From positions 124,001-188,000 of the forward strand of contig NZ_JAUSWY010000001.1 of assembly GCF_030815585.1 (NCBI RefSeq): a stretch of DNA of 64,000 bases, read 5' to 3'. The DNA comes from Arthrobacter pascens. Lineage in GTDB: Bacteria; Actinomycetota; Actinomycetes; Actinomycetales; Micrococcaceae. The notes below the pieces were generated by a model. That model was not told the origin of the DNA. It worked only from the letters and a program-made list of their open reading frames with translations, and ran no database searches. Below are positions 1 through 9,059 of this stretch, one piece after another. Position 1 is the first letter of the stretch. Every line of letters begins with the position of its first letter. Made by a program: the position numbers and the translations under genes.

Positions 1-90
1 GAAAACTGCAGGGCAGGCGCCGTTGCGCGCCCCTGCTGCCGAGCCAGCGGGTTCCTGGGCGAGGACGCCGGCCTCGGACAGGAATGCCAT
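1..90 (-). other. Possible 5' part of a gene cut by the window edge
   Basis: Downstream of the ATPase-domain gene on the minus strand, an open frame runs off the window from an ATG at 90. It gives about 30 residues beginning MAFLSEAGVLAQEPAG with G/C-rich third positions. The frame is also open further upstream, overlapping the end of the previous gene. I do not recognise the product. A plus-strand frame ending at 103 is also open, so even the strand is uncertain. Confidence 0.2.
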
Positions 91-125
91 GGCCTGGACG
101 TGAGTTGCTTGTCCGGCTTCCGACG

Positions 126-599
126 TCAGTCCAGGGGAAGGGTGATGGATACCCGGGTGCCTTTGCCGGGGGCGGAGTCTATGGCGATGGTGCCGTGAGC
201 TTGGTGCACGGCCATGGTCATCAGGTGCACACCGTATCCATGCTTCCGGCCGCCGGCCGACTGGCTCGCCGGGTTGAAGCCGACGCCGTTGTCCGTGACC
301 GTAAGCCGGACGCCGTGGTAGACGGCTGCGAGCCGGACGGTCAGGTCGGTGGCGTGGGCGTACTTGAAAGCATTGGCGAGTGTTTCCTGAGCAGCCTGGT
401 AGAGAAGCCCAGCACTGCTTGCCGGAATTTCGACCCCATGGTGCGGCGTCTCCCAGTGCACCGAGACTCCCTCCCGGCGCAGTGGAACGGTAAGCTTGTC
501 GATGCAGCCGGCGAGTCCCAGGGTGTGGAACTCATCGGTGAGGTCATCCGTGATGACGCTACCGGCCGAACCTTGTTCGAGAGTTGCTGAATGACTCAC
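126..599 (-). CDS. Orphan histidine-kinase-type ATPase domain protein (HATPase_c)
   Basis: A 157-residue protein that is essentially the C-terminal ATP-binding half of a NarL/DesK-type sensor kinase. The N-box ETLANAFKYAHA, the G1 box DNGVGFNPA and a G2-like GYGVHLM segment are visible. No H-box (the RELHD-type phospho-acceptor helix), sensor or membrane segment precedes it. The start is GTG 599, with AGGGAA 5-6 bases upstream and about 370 bp of non-coding DNA before it. It may be a truncated kinase or a stand-alone ATPase subunit working with another protein. The expected response-regulator partner is not visible, although the next gene is cut by the window edge. Confidence 0.75.
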   Translation of the reverse strand: MSHSATLEQGSAGSVITDDLTDEFHTLGLAGCIDKLTVPLRREGVSVHWETPHHGVEIPASSAGLLYQAAQETLANAFKYAHATDLTVRLAAVYHGVRLTVTDNGVGFNPASQSAGGRKHGYGVHLMTMAVHQAHGTIAIDSAPGKGTRVSITLPLD

Positions 600-801
600 G
601 GCGTTCCCTGCTTCCTTGCATCCCTAACGGTATCTTCGCCCACCTGGCCCGATTTGACCGGCGTCCCTTGAGTTAATTGTGGATTTCCACCATCAAGGGT
701 CCCGGCAGTTATCCGCAGCTTGCGTGCAGGTTTACGGAAATGTTCAGCAAGCATGATCAAACTGCTCCTGCGGGACGTGTGAAACTCGCGCGCCTACGAC
801 T

Positions 802-828
802 GAAACGTTGATTTAACCAGCTCGAAAC
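802..828 (+). promoter_or_regulatory. GlnR-type operator upstream of amt
   Basis: Half-sites GAAAC (802-806), TTAAC (813-817) and GAAAC (824-828) are separated by exactly 6 bp each. This reproduces the actinobacterial GlnR layout GTnAC-n6-GaAAC with its 22-bp period. A further GAAAC at 781 is 21 bp upstream. It lies about 145 bp before the amt start. GlnR control of ammonium transporters is known in actinomycetes; its action here is inferred. The remainder of the 600-972 interval shows no gene. Confidence 0.6.
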
Positions 829-972
829 CTACGTTGGTATTGCGGCCATACAGTTGAAGCCAGACGGCAATAGCTGCCCTCCGATGTGCGCGGTAAGGAC
901 TCCGCGTTCCTCCTCCGGAGCGGCTCTCCGGGCAATTTCCGTTCTCTCTTCGCATCACGAAAGGGGTTTCCC

Positions 973-2262
973 ATGGATTCGGGAAATGTCGCTTGGATTC
1001 TGGCCAGCTCCGCACTGGTCTGTATGATGATTCCCGCCCTGGCCCTGTTCTACGGGGGCATGGTGGGGTCCCGTCGCATTCTCAACATGATGATGATGTG
1101 CTTCGGCGGCGCAAGCCTGGTTGCTGTGCTCTGGGCATTGTTCGGCTACTCAATGGCCTTCGGAAATTCAGCCGGAGGCCTGGGCCTGATCGGCGATGTC
1201 ACCGAATTCCCCGGCATGGGCCAACTGCTCGCCGCGGATGAGGCCGCGTCCATTCCGGTCATCCTCTTCGCAGCATTCCAGCTGTTCTTCGCGTGTGTCA
1301 CCACGGCCCTGGTTGCGGGAGCGGCAGCCGGGCGCATGAAGTTCGGAGCCTGGATGCTGTTTGCCGGGATCTGGGCCACTATCGTCTACTTCCCCATCGC
1401 GCACTGGGTGTTCGCGTTCTCCTCGGCTGACGGCAGCGTCACGGGTGGCTGGATCGCCAGCGGCATCAAGGCCATTGACTTTGCAGGCGGAACCGCCGTG
1501 CACATGAACGCCGGTGCCGCTGCCTTGGCTCTGGCCCTCGTACTGGGCAAGAGCTCTGGCTGGCCGAAGATGGAACACACCAAACCCCACAGCCGGCCGC
1601 TCGTGCTGGTCGGGGCGGGACTCCTCTGGGTTGGCTGGTTCGGCTTCAATGCCGGCTCCGCACTTTCCGCGGGCCAGTCCGCCTCGGTAGTCTTCCTCAA
1701 CACGGCCGTGGCTGCCTCCGCCGGCCTCCTCGCCTGGGCATTGGTTGAACGGCTCCGCAGCGGTGCCGCCACCAGCATGGGTGCAGCTTCCGGCCTGATT
1801 TCGGCACTGGTTGCCATCACACCCGCCTGTGGTGCGGTGAGCCCCCTCGGCGCCCTGGCCATTGGGGCCATCGCCGGAGCCGTCTGTTCATTGGCCATCG
1901 AGCTGAAGTTCCGCCTGGGCTTCGACGATTCGCTCGACGTCGTCGGCGTCCACCTGGTCGGCGGCATCCTGGGAACCCTGCTCATCGGGCTGTTCGCCAC
2001 GGATGCTGCCCCGAACGGTGTGAGCGGCCTCTTCTACGGCGGCGGCGTTGAATTGCTCGGCGTCCAGGCGCTGGCCACGGTCAGCGTTCTGGTCTACTCC
2101 TTCGGCATCACCTGGATCCTCGCAAAGATCCTGGACCGGATTGTGGGCCTGCGCATCAAGCCCGAGGACGAATTGCGCGGCATCGACCTCGCCGCCCACT
2201 CGGAGGCCGCGTACCTCACGGATGAAGACCCGGTGGAGCTTGGCTCCCATCACAGGGTCTGA
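973..2262 (+). CDS. amt: Ammonium transporter, Amt/Mep/Rh family
   Basis: A 429-residue polytopic membrane protein (about 11 helices) that conducts ammonium/ammonia into the cell. The ATG at 973 is preferred over an upstream in-frame ATG at 886 because AAAGGGG precedes it at normal spacing and the protein then begins with the family's short N-terminus and first helix (MDSGNVAW). Family hallmarks include ALFYGGMV in helix 1, the segment FAGGTAVHMNAG, which holds the first pore histidine, and VVGVHLVGG, which holds the second. No glnK or glnD follows, unlike the common amtB-glnK-glnD operon. A GlnR-like operator upstream suggests nitrogen-limited expression. Confidence 0.95.
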   Translation: MDSGNVAWILASSALVCMMIPALALFYGGMVGSRRILNMMMMCFGGASLVAVLWALFGYSMAFGNSAGGLGLIGDVTEFPGMGQLLAADEAASIPVILFAAFQLFFACVTTALVAGAAAGRMKFGAWMLFAGIWATIVYFPIAHWVFAFSSADGSVTGGWIASGIKAIDFAGGTAVHMNAGAAALALALVLGKSSGWPKMEHTKPHSRPLVLVGAGLLWVGWFGFNAGSALSAGQSASVVFLNTAVAASAGLLAWALVERLRSGAATSMGAASGLISALVAITPACGAVSPLGALAIGAIAGAVCSLAIELKFRLGFDDSLDVVGVHLVGGILGTLLIGLFATDAAPNGVSGLFYGGGVELLGVQALATVSVLVYSFGITWILAKILDRIVGLRIKPEDELRGIDLAAHSEAAYLTDEDPVELGSHHRV

Positions 2263-2320
2263 TCTCCAGCACAAGGACCCCGGGTAGTTTCTGACACTTT
2301 CGGGGCACGGGTCAGGCAGA

Positions 2321-2377
2321 GGGCTGAACCGCGGAGGACCGATGCCAGCAGCTGGTGATGGTTCCGCGGTTCGGCCC
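2321..2377. terminator. Long inverted repeat after amt
   Basis: Arms GGGCTGAACCGCGGA (2321-2335) and TCCGCGGTTCGGCCC (2363-2377) pair in 14 of 15 positions around a 27-base loop. It lies between the convergent amt gene and the HNH gene remnant, so it may terminate both. There is no long T-run, so it could also be a repeat element. Confidence 0.5.
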
Positions 2378-2386
2378 TTCGCTGTT

Positions 2387-2415
2387 CCGGTGCTGGTACT
2401 TAGGACCAGCACCGG
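2387..2415. terminator. Second perfect hairpin after amt
   Basis: Perfect 11-bp arms CCGGTGCTGGT (2387-2397) and ACCAGCACCGG (2405-2415) enclose a 7-base loop, 9 bases after the previous hairpin. Back-to-back GC-rich hairpins without U-tracts are common at actinobacterial gene ends, so a bidirectional terminator is the simplest reading. Confidence 0.55.
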
Positions 2416-2506
2416 CATCAGACATTTGTGGAGACCAGGTTGCCATCCTGATTTTCCTGTAGCTGCCATTCCTCCCATTCCACGGCAGGGGCAACCTCAA
2501 AGTCGT

Positions 2507-3687
2507 TCAGGTCAAAGCCGGGTCCAGGTCCGGGTAGGGCTCCAGGGCGCGTTCGAGTTCGATGGCCGGATCGGGATCTTCGGGAAACTCCGGGCCGCCA
2601 GGCGTGCCCGCTTCGAGGTGGAGGAGATCCTCCGGCCAGTCGGGCGGTTCCCAGTCCTGTTGTTCGCTGGGGTAGGTGCGTCCCGCTGGTGAGATCCAGC
2701 CGGGAGGCTTGTCGATGCTGGCGCCTATCGGCATCCAACCAGTGGTGTGTTTTAGGCGGTGGTGTTTGCGGCAGGGTTGGCCGAGGTTGCTGATGCCGGT
2801 GGTGCCGCCGCGGGCCCAGGCGTGGAGGTGGTCGGCGTCGTTGTCGAGGGAGTGGTTGTTGCAGCCGGGGAACGGGCATTTGCCGTCCCTGAGCCGGAGC
2901 CATTGCCGCAGGGTTTTAGGGATGCGGTAGCTCGTCCGGCCGATTTCCAGGGGTGCACCGTCGCGGGGATCTGTCAGAACGCGGAGGAACGAGGTTGCGC
3001 CGTCGGCGACGAGGCGGCGGGCCATGGACGGCGGGATCGGTCCGTACCCGTCCAGGATTGTCAGTTCATTGGTGGTGCCGAGGAGGGACATGACCGGGAC
3101 TGTGACGAGGACCTGGGCGGTCGGGGACGGGACATCACTGCCCGTGCCGGTGACGCCGCCTGTTCCGCTACCGGCCGTGTCGCCGGTGGTGTTGTTTGTG
3201 AGGAGCCAGGTGGCGGCCGCGTCGGCGCGGAGCTGGGTGAGGGTCCTGGCCTCGGTCGGGCCTTGGAGGGCGCGGGCTGCGGTGGTGGTGCGGTTCCAGA
3301 TCCCGGCGGCTTGGTCGGCGGGGAGGTAGGCGGAGAGCCAGGCCATGCCGTCCCGGTCCGGGGCGTACTCCAGGCGCCGGTCCTGGAGGCCCTTGGCATG
3401 GCGCTTCTCGATGGATACGGGGTGGTGGCGTTCGCGCCAGGTGCGGGCCTTGGTGCGGAACCGGGACGGGACGAGCTCCCCGGCCGGGCAGCTGCGGGCG
3501 GGGTTCACCGCGTCGGGGTCCAGGAAGTGCGCTTCGAGCGCCTTGGCGCCGTCGGGGTCGAGGTTGGCGGTTTCATCAACCATTACCCTCGCGTGCTGCC
3601 AGGAAATCGTCCCGGCCTGCAGCGCGGACAGGGTCAGGGGCAGGGCGGTGGTGAGTTCGTGGGACTCGGACAGCAGGACCCCCGGCG
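2507..3687 (-). pseudogene. DUF222/HNH endonuclease-like protein, C-terminal part (split by IS256)
   Basis: C-terminal two thirds of a 13E12-repeat-family protein. It carries the end of DUF222 and a complete HNH motif: CPFPGC, then DADHLHAWARGGTT, then NLGQPCRKHHRLKH. The family is abundant in Arthrobacter and is assumed to be a DNA endonuclease or mobile nuclease; its function is not established. The open frame continues upstream of the internal ATG at 3583 (residues LLSESHELTTALPLTLSALQ) to the insertion point, so 3583 is not a real start. The matching N-terminal part is at 5162-5567. An isolated product from 3583 is possible but would lack most of DUF222. Confidence 0.85.
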
Positions 3688-3688
3688 G
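3679..3688. repeat. Target-site direct repeat, left copy
   Basis: CCCCCGGCGG at 3679-3688 is identical to 5161-5170 on the other side of the insertion element. The family usually makes 8-9 bp duplications, so the outer bases may belong to the IS ends. Confidence 0.8.
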
Positions 3689-5161
3689 AGCCTGTCAAGT
3701 TATTTGTGTAAGTGAGGTGCTGCCTCATCGGTTCAGGTAGGGTCCGATTCGGTCGGGATAGTTCAGGACGAGGATGCCAAGGGCTTCACTCCATCCCTGC
3801 GTGAAGGTGCCCTCAACGAGTTTGTCCACGGTCTTGGAACGGTTGCTGCGAGTCTTGGAGTCCAGTTTTGACCGTTCCTTGGCGCGTTTGTCTTCGATGT
3901 TGCAGATGGCCAGCCAGAGCAGCTTCACTGCGGCCTGGTCGTTAGGGAAATGCCCGCGGTTCTTGATGATCTTGCGCAGCTGGTAATTCAGGGACTCGAT
4001 CGCATTGGTCGTGTAGATGATGCGTCTGACCGGCGGCGGGAACGCCAGGAACGGGGTGAACTTCTCCCAGCCGTTGCGCCAGGTCCGAACCGTTGCGGGG
4101 TACTTCCGTCCCAGATCGGAGGCCTCGAAGCCATCGAGCGCCTCCTGCGCGGCGTCGGCCGTCGGGGCGGTGTAGACCGGTCTCAGGGCCGCAGCGACTT
4201 TTTTCCGGTCCTGATAGCCGATGAACCGCATCGAGGCGCGGATCAGGTGCACCACGCACGTCTGGATCGTCGCGGCCGGCCAGGTCGCGGCGACCGCTTC
4301 GGGGAAGCCGGTCAGCCCGTCGCAGCAGACAATGAGCACGTCCCTGACACCGCGGTTGGCCAGTTCAGCACAGACGCCTGCCCAGAATTTCGCGCCTTCG
4401 CTGGCCTCGACCCAGATGCCCAGGACGTGCTTGATGCCCTCCATGTCCACGCCCACGGCGATGTGCGCGGCACGGTTCTGGACCTGGTGCCCGTCACGGA
4501 CCTTGATGACGATCGCGTCCAGATAGAGGATCGGATACAGCGGATCCAGCGGGCGCTTCTGCCACTCCAGCACCTCGTCGAGGACCTCGTCGGTGATCTT
4601 CGAGATGGTCTCCTGGGAGAGCTCGGTTCCAAGCGTGGACTCCAGATGATGGGCGATGTCCCGGACCGTCATCCCGCCGGCGTAAAGACTGATGATCATG
4701 TCATCCAGGCCGGCAGTCCGGCGCGCTCCCTTGGGAACCAGATGCGGGATGAACGACCCGTCACGGTCCCGCGGAACAGCCAGATCCACGTCCCCGGCAG
4801 AGGTTCCCAGCGTCTTCGGATAGGACCCGTTGCGCGAATTGGGCAGGAACCGCCCGACCGGATCGCCCTTGTCATAGCCCAAGTGCCCGGACAGCTCGGC
4901 CTGCAGCCCTCGTTCGAGCGAGGCCTTGATTAGCTGCTGTATGAAACCGTCCTTGCCATCGAGCTCCAGCCGGCCGGAATCGATCTGTGCCATCAGCTCA
5001 TCAAACACGCCGGAGGCCTTCAAAGCATCCATGCTGCCCGCCGCAGCAGCCCTGCGTGCCAACTCCTCCGGAAGAACTTCACGGGGTTCAGTCATAGCCA
5101 CAATGATTCTCCAATCACCCCAGCGACTACATCCCTCCTACACAATCAATCTGACACCCTC
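3688..5161 (-). mobile_element. IS256-family insertion sequence, about 1.47 kb
   Basis: A single transposase gene is bounded by imperfect inverted repeats. The left end reads GAGCCTGTCAAGTT then TTGTGTAAG; the right end (reverse strand) reads GAGGGTGTCAGATT then TTGTGTAGG. A direct repeat of 8-10 bp flanks the element. It sits inside a DUF222/HNH gene. The ends and transposase look intact, so the element may still be active. The exact boundary is uncertain by 1-2 bases because the target repeat and the terminal bases overlap. Confidence 0.9.
3725..5101 (-). CDS. IS256-family (Mutator-type) transposase
   Basis: A 458-residue DDE transposase that cuts and joins the ends of its own element. The catalytic triad is visible: D195 in LYLDAIVIK, D261 in VCCDGLTG and E369 in TTNAIESLN. 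The family C-x2-H motif (CVVHLIRAS, about 282-285) lies between D261 and E369. Length is typical for the family (about 400-460). Start ATG 5101 is just inside the right inverted repeat and the stop is 37 bp from the left end, so the gene fills the element. No frameshift or missing residue is seen. Confidence 0.97.
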   Translation of the reverse strand: MAMTEPREVLPEELARRAAAAGSMDALKASGVFDELMAQIDSGRLELDGKDGFIQQLIKASLERGLQAELSGHLGYDKGDPVGRFLPNSRNGSYPKTLGTSAGDVDLAVPRDRDGSFIPHLVPKGARRTAGLDDMIISLYAGGMTVRDIAHHLESTLGTELSQETISKITDEVLDEVLEWQKRPLDPLYPILYLDAIVIKVRDGHQVQNRAAHIAVGVDMEGIKHVLGIWVEASEGAKFWAGVCAELANRGVRDVLIVCCDGLTGFPEAVAATWPAATIQTCVVHLIRASMRFIGYQDRKKVAAALRPVYTAPTADAAQEALDGFEASDLGRKYPATVRTWRNGWEKFTPFLAFPPPVRRIIYTTNAIESLNYQLRKIIKNRGHFPNDQAAVKLLWLAICNIEDKRAKERSKLDSKTRSNRSKTVDKLVEGTFTQGWSEALGILVLNYPDRIGPYLNR

Positions 5162-5170
5162 CCCCGGCGG
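5161..5170. repeat. Target-site direct repeat, right copy
   Basis: CCCCCGGCGG, identical to 3679-3688. It marks the far side of the IS256 insertion. Confidence 0.8.
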
Positions 5171-5567
5171 TGCGTTCGCTGACCGTCAGGACACACGCGA
5201 CCTCAGCAACCACTGCCATCTCCTGCGCCGTCGCCTCCTGCGGGGTGGCGGCCGGCGACGCTAACGCCCTGGCTCCATCGGCGTATCTGGCCGTGAGGTG
5301 CACTATCAGGGCGGCCATTTTGGCTTCTGCACGCTTCGCCTCAGCGAGTCCGTCCAGGCACGCATCGGTCTGGTCCCGGAGGGGGTCACCACCGGCGGAG
5401 CCCGGGTTGCCCGTCGCGTGGCGGACAAGAACAGCAAGCGCAGCGACGGAGGCCTCGATGGCCTCCAGCGTCTCCACAGCTGCCCCGCTTTCCATACCCA
5501 AAGCATCCCAGCAGGCACCGACAATTAACCCGGACCCGGTTCTGACGGGAATGTCCGGCCGCCTCAC
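5162..5567 (-). pseudogene. DUF222/HNH endonuclease-like protein, N-terminal part (split by IS256)
   Basis: Encodes the first about 135 residues of a DUF222 protein (for example EAIEASVAALAVLVRHATG and the segment VACVLTVSERTAG), then reads into the insertion element and stops at 5127. The start may be 5567 or the internal ATG 5495 (MESGAAVETLEAI), which fits the family N-terminus better. Joined to 2507-3687 it would give the family sequence SERTAG-VLLSESHEL. However, removing the IS plus one target repeat leaves the halves one base out of frame in a run of five G. The gene was therefore either already frameshifted or has gained a base since insertion. Confidence 0.8.
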
Positions 5568-5609
5568 TTTCTGGGGCGAGGGCGCCAGCGGGCTGAAGTT
5601 TCCGAGCGC

Positions 5610-8600
5610 TCAGTCCTTGAAGAGGCCTGCCAGGTCCTCGGCCGTGATGGCACCGCCGGAGAGGGCATCGCCTTCCATCACGTCGGCGAACAGCTGCGAT
5701 TTCCGTGCTTTCAGGGCCATGACCTTTTCCTCGATCGTGTCCTTGGCCACCAGCCGGTAGACCATCACGTTCCGCGCCTGACCGATCCTGTGCGTACGGT
5801 CCACGGCCTGCGCTTCGGAGGCAGGGTTCCACCACGGGTCCAGCAGGAACACATAGTCCGCCTCTGTCAGGTTCAGGCCAAATCCTCCGGCCTTCAATGA
5901 AATCAGGAACACCGGCGCGCTGCCGTTCTTGAACTCATTCACGACATCAGTACGGTTTCGGGTGCCGCCATCGAGATAGCAGAACTCGATCTTCTCCTCG
6001 ACCAGCCGTTCGCGCACCTTGCCCAGGAAGCCTGTGAACTGGCTGAAGATCAGGGCCCGGTGGCCTTCCGCCACCAGGTCCTCAAGCTGTTCGAAGAGAA
6101 CGTCCAGCTTGCTGGACCGCACTCCGGAGAGCGACGGATCCACCAGCGAGGCGTCCAGGCTGAGCTGCCGCAGCAGAGTGAGCGACTGGAAGATGGTGAA
6201 GCGGTTCTTGTTGACGTCCTCGATCAGGCCCAGGATCTTCTGCCGCTCGCGCTGCAGGTGCGTCTGGTAGACCTTCTGGTGCCGCGGGTTCAGAACCACT
6301 TCCAGGATCTGCTCCTGCTTGGGCGGCAGGTCCTGGATGACCTGATCCTTGGTGCGGCGCATCATGAGCGGACGGACCCGACGGCGGAGCTTCTCCAGCT
6401 GCCCCTTGTCGCCGTTCTTTTCCACCGGCTTCTGGTAATACTCGGCGAACCGCTTGGGGCTCGCGAACAGGCCCGGCGCCACGATGGAGGTCAGCGCCCA
6501 GAACTCCATGAGGTTGTTCTCCAGCGGCGTGCCGGTGACGGCCAGTTTGAACGCCGCGGGCAGCTTGCGGGCGCACTGGTACGCCTTGGACTGGTGGTTC
6601 TTCACAAACTGGGCTTCATCCAGCACCAGCCCTGCCCAGCTCTTGGAGGCGTAGGAGTCGTAGTCGATCCGGAACAGGGCATAGGAGGTGATGACGATGT
6701 CCGCGCCAGCCAGGGCTTCGGCCGCGTCCTGGCTGTTCTTCGCGAACGTTTCGCCGATGGCCCTGACCGTGAGTCCGGGGGCAAAGCGGGCCGCTTCCGC
6801 CGCCCAGTTGCCCACCACGCTGGTGGGGGCCACCACCAGAAAGGGAGCGGAGCCGGCCACGCCGTCCACGGCGGCATCCTCCTTGGCAGCGCACATCAGC
6901 GCGAGCGCCTGCACCGTTTTCCCCAGGCCCATGTCGTCCGCGAGCACCCCGCCCAGGCTGTGCCGGTACAGGAAGCTGAGCCAGTTGAAGCCCTCCAGCT
7001 GATAGGGACGCAGCTCGGCGTTAAGCGAATCCGGCAGCGGCAGTCCGTTCACCCCGCCGTCGAGCAGTCCACCCACCGCCTCCCGCCACGCAGCCGCCTG
7101 CTCATCAACGATGCCCAAGTGTGCCAGCTCGTCCCATAGCCCGGCCTGGAAGCGGCTGATCTGCAGGGGTGCGTCCTTGTTGTCCTGCAGCGAGCGGGCC
7201 TCTTCAATGAGGGCCCGCAGCTGGTGTAGTTCGGGCAGATCCAGGGAGAAGTAGGCGCCGCTGGGCAGCAGCATCTTGGTCTGCCCGGCGGCCAAGGCGG
7301 AGAACACCGCGGCAAAGGACACCGGCTGGCCCTCAAGGCTGATCTGAATGCCCAGGTCGAACCAGTCGCGCTGTTCCGTGGCCTTGGTGGAGATGGAGAC
7401 CACGGGGGCTTCCTCGGCTTCGCGGTAGTCTGCGATGTCCCCGGAGGTGTCCACCGCAACGTCCGGCGCTTTCCGGAGCTGGGGCAGCACTTCCTCGGTG
7501 AAGGCCAGCGTGTCCAGGCCGCTTAGTTCGGCGGAAGCGGCCAGGCGGGGCGTGCCCCAGCCGCCCGTTGCGGATTCGCCCAGGCCGGGGACCAGGTCCC
7601 AGGGCTGGCCGATGCCCTCAAGGATCCGGGCCTCCGCCGTGTCGTCACGGTAGCCGTGGTCACCGGGGTGGCGCCACAGCGGCTGGGCCGTGACCAGGTT
7701 TCCGGACTTGTAGTGCCATTCCCAATGCAGGCGGACCTTGTGGCCGGCGCCGTAGTTCGCCAGCAGGGAGAGGGTGGGGACGGCCAGCGTCGGCAGCTCC
7801 ACGGATTCGTCCTTCGCCGTGACCCGGGCAGCCTGCTTCAGCTTGGGGTAGAAACCGGTGAGGAAGCGTGTTTCGTCCCGGGCCGGAATGTGCAGGGTGC
7901 TGCCGGCCGTCACAAACGTCAGCAGCTCCTCGCTCAGCCCGCTCTCCAGCGGAGCCAGCGTGATCACGTTCTCCGCCGCAACACCGGGGAGCGTGTCCCC
8001 GCCGGAAGTCAGGAAGATGCCGTGCGCCGGGCGGCCGATGGTCCCCACGGAAGCCGGATCAACCTCCGCCCCCTCAACGGTGATGGTGGGCGCGAGCTCC
8101 AGCCCGCCGTCGTCGTCCGTTTTTCCGGTGTCTTCACCGGTGGGGCCGCTGACGGTGGGGCCGCTGACGGTGGGCCCGCTGACGGGGGAGCCGAAACGGC
8201 TCAGGTTAAGCCCGACGGCGGCAGGGGACTCCGCGAGCCGGACCGGCTCGGTGCCGCGGCTGTGGACCAGGGCCAGGCCGATCTTCTTGGCGTCAGCCAG
8301 CAGGCTCCACATGTTCTTGCCGGCGAAGGTGTTCAGGCCCAGCCAAAGGGCGGAGGAGTTGTGCAGGCGGTTGGCGGCGGCGGTGTGGGCGGCGAGGAAC
8401 GTCTGCATCCACTCCACGTGTGCCTCGTTGCATTCGCGCCGGAAGTTCAGGTAGCTGAGGGTGTTCCAGGAGACGTCGCCGCGGATCCATTTGCCCTTGG
8501 CCCCCATGATGACCGGACGGGCCTTGAGCTGGCGGACGCTGCGGAGCGGGTCCCGGCGGCCGGTGTAGGAGAAGTGCGGCGCAGGCTCCTCGATGTCGAA

Positions 8601-9059
8601 TTGCAGCGCCAGCGGGATGCCATTCGTGGACTGGGTGATGCCGGGCTGCGAAATGAGCGGGCTCAGGGCCTGCTCCCAGTCGGCGAGCTCCAGGGCGGCG
8701 GGCTGGCGGGACAGCCGCGACACGTCAGCCGGAGCCAGCAGCTGGACGCGGGTGGCCGGGTTGTCCTCGGCTGCGAACAGCAGCGCGGCCACGTGCTTGC
8801 AGTCCTTGCGCACTGGGCAGCTGCACACGCCCACGGTGCAGCTCCAGCCACCGGCCCTACGGACCAGCTTGGCTGTGGTGGAGTACGGCATCTCGGCGCC
8901 TCCCCGGACTTTGCCGAGCATCAGCCCCGTGGCGGCGTCAAACGAGATCCCGGAAACGCGGCTACCCATGGCATACGCCAGCCCGGCCGCGAGTGAGCGG
9001 TCGTTGATGGCGGGAGTCTGTATTGCCAGTGCCGCACTCTCGTCCGGTTGGGATGGCAT
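5610..9059 (-). CDS. SWIM zinc-finger SNF2/SWI2-type DEAD/DEAH helicase
   Basis: About 1150 residues. An N-terminal SWIM zinc finger (C-x-C-x5-C-x-H, in CSCPVRKDCKH) is followed by a long middle region and a C-terminal SNF2 ATPase. Visible ATPase motifs are DDMGLGKTVQ (Walker A), LDEAQFVKN (Walker B, DEAQ), TGTPLENN, then in helicase lobe 2 LIFSQFTGFL and DRTHRIGQ. It probably remodels protein-DNA complexes or acts in DNA repair or transcription; the precise role is unknown. Start ATG 9059 (MPSQPDES) is chosen over ATG 9122, whose extra Arg-rich N-terminus looks untypical; neither has a strong ribosome site. Three 15-bp repeats encode VSGPT x3 in the middle region. Confidence 0.92.
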   Translation of the reverse strand: MPSQPDESAALAIQTPAINDRSLAAGLAYAMGSRVSGISFDAATGLMLGKVRGGAEMPYSTTAKLVRRAGGWSCTVGVCSCPVRKDCKHVAALLFAAEDNPATRVQLLAPADVSRLSRQPAALELADWEQALSPLISQPGITQSTNGIPLALQFDIEEPAPHFSYTGRRDPLRSVRQLKARPVIMGAKGKWIRGDVSWNTLSYLNFRRECNEAHVEWMQTFLAAHTAAANRLHNSSALWLGLNTFAGKNMWSLLADAKKIGLALVHSRGTEPVRLAESPAAVGLNLSRFGSPVSGPTVSGPTVSGPTGEDTGKTDDDGGLELAPTITVEGAEVDPASVGTIGRPAHGIFLTSGGDTLPGVAAENVITLAPLESGLSEELLTFVTAGSTLHIPARDETRFLTGFYPKLKQAARVTAKDESVELPTLAVPTLSLLANYGAGHKVRLHWEWHYKSGNLVTAQPLWRHPGDHGYRDDTAEARILEGIGQPWDLVPGLGESATGGWGTPRLAASAELSGLDTLAFTEEVLPQLRKAPDVAVDTSGDIADYREAEEAPVVSISTKATEQRDWFDLGIQISLEGQPVSFAAVFSALAAGQTKMLLPSGAYFSLDLPELHQLRALIEEARSLQDNKDAPLQISRFQAGLWDELAHLGIVDEQAAAWREAVGGLLDGGVNGLPLPDSLNAELRPYQLEGFNWLSFLYRHSLGGVLADDMGLGKTVQALALMCAAKEDAAVDGVAGSAPFLVVAPTSVVGNWAAEAARFAPGLTVRAIGETFAKNSQDAAEALAGADIVITSYALFRIDYDSYASKSWAGLVLDEAQFVKNHQSKAYQCARKLPAAFKLAVTGTPLENNLMEFWALTSIVAPGLFASPKRFAEYYQKPVEKNGDKGQLEKLRRRVRPLMMRRTKDQVIQDLPPKQEQILEVVLNPRHQKVYQTHLQRERQKILGLIEDVNKNRFTIFQSLTLLRQLSLDASLVDPSLSGVRSSKLDVLFEQLEDLVAEGHRALIFSQFTGFLGKVRERLVEEKIEFCYLDGGTRNRTDVVNEFKNGSAPVFLISLKAGGFGLNLTEADYVFLLDPWWNPASEAQAVDRTHRIGQARNVMVYRLVAKDTIEEKVMALKARKSQLFADVMEGDALSGGAITAEDLAGLFKD
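8139..8183. repeat. 15-bp tandem repeat x3 inside the helicase gene
   Basis: Units GGTGGGGCCGCTGAC at 8139, 8154 and 8169 (one mismatch in the third) encode SGPTV repeats on the minus strand. The repeat is in frame, so a change in copy number would lengthen or shorten a likely linker without disrupting the gene. Confidence 0.85.

Noticed and set aside
886..972. Upstream ATG start for the ammonium transporter
   Set aside because: The added residues are not family-like and the ribosome site sits before ATG 973.
2507..3583. An intact HNH endonuclease gene starting at ATG 3583
   Set aside because: The frame continues upstream to the IS256 boundary with family sequence; 3583 is an internal Met.
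8139..8183. A CRISPR-like repeat array
   Set aside because: The units are 15 bp with no spacers and are in frame inside a gene; simple tandem repeat.
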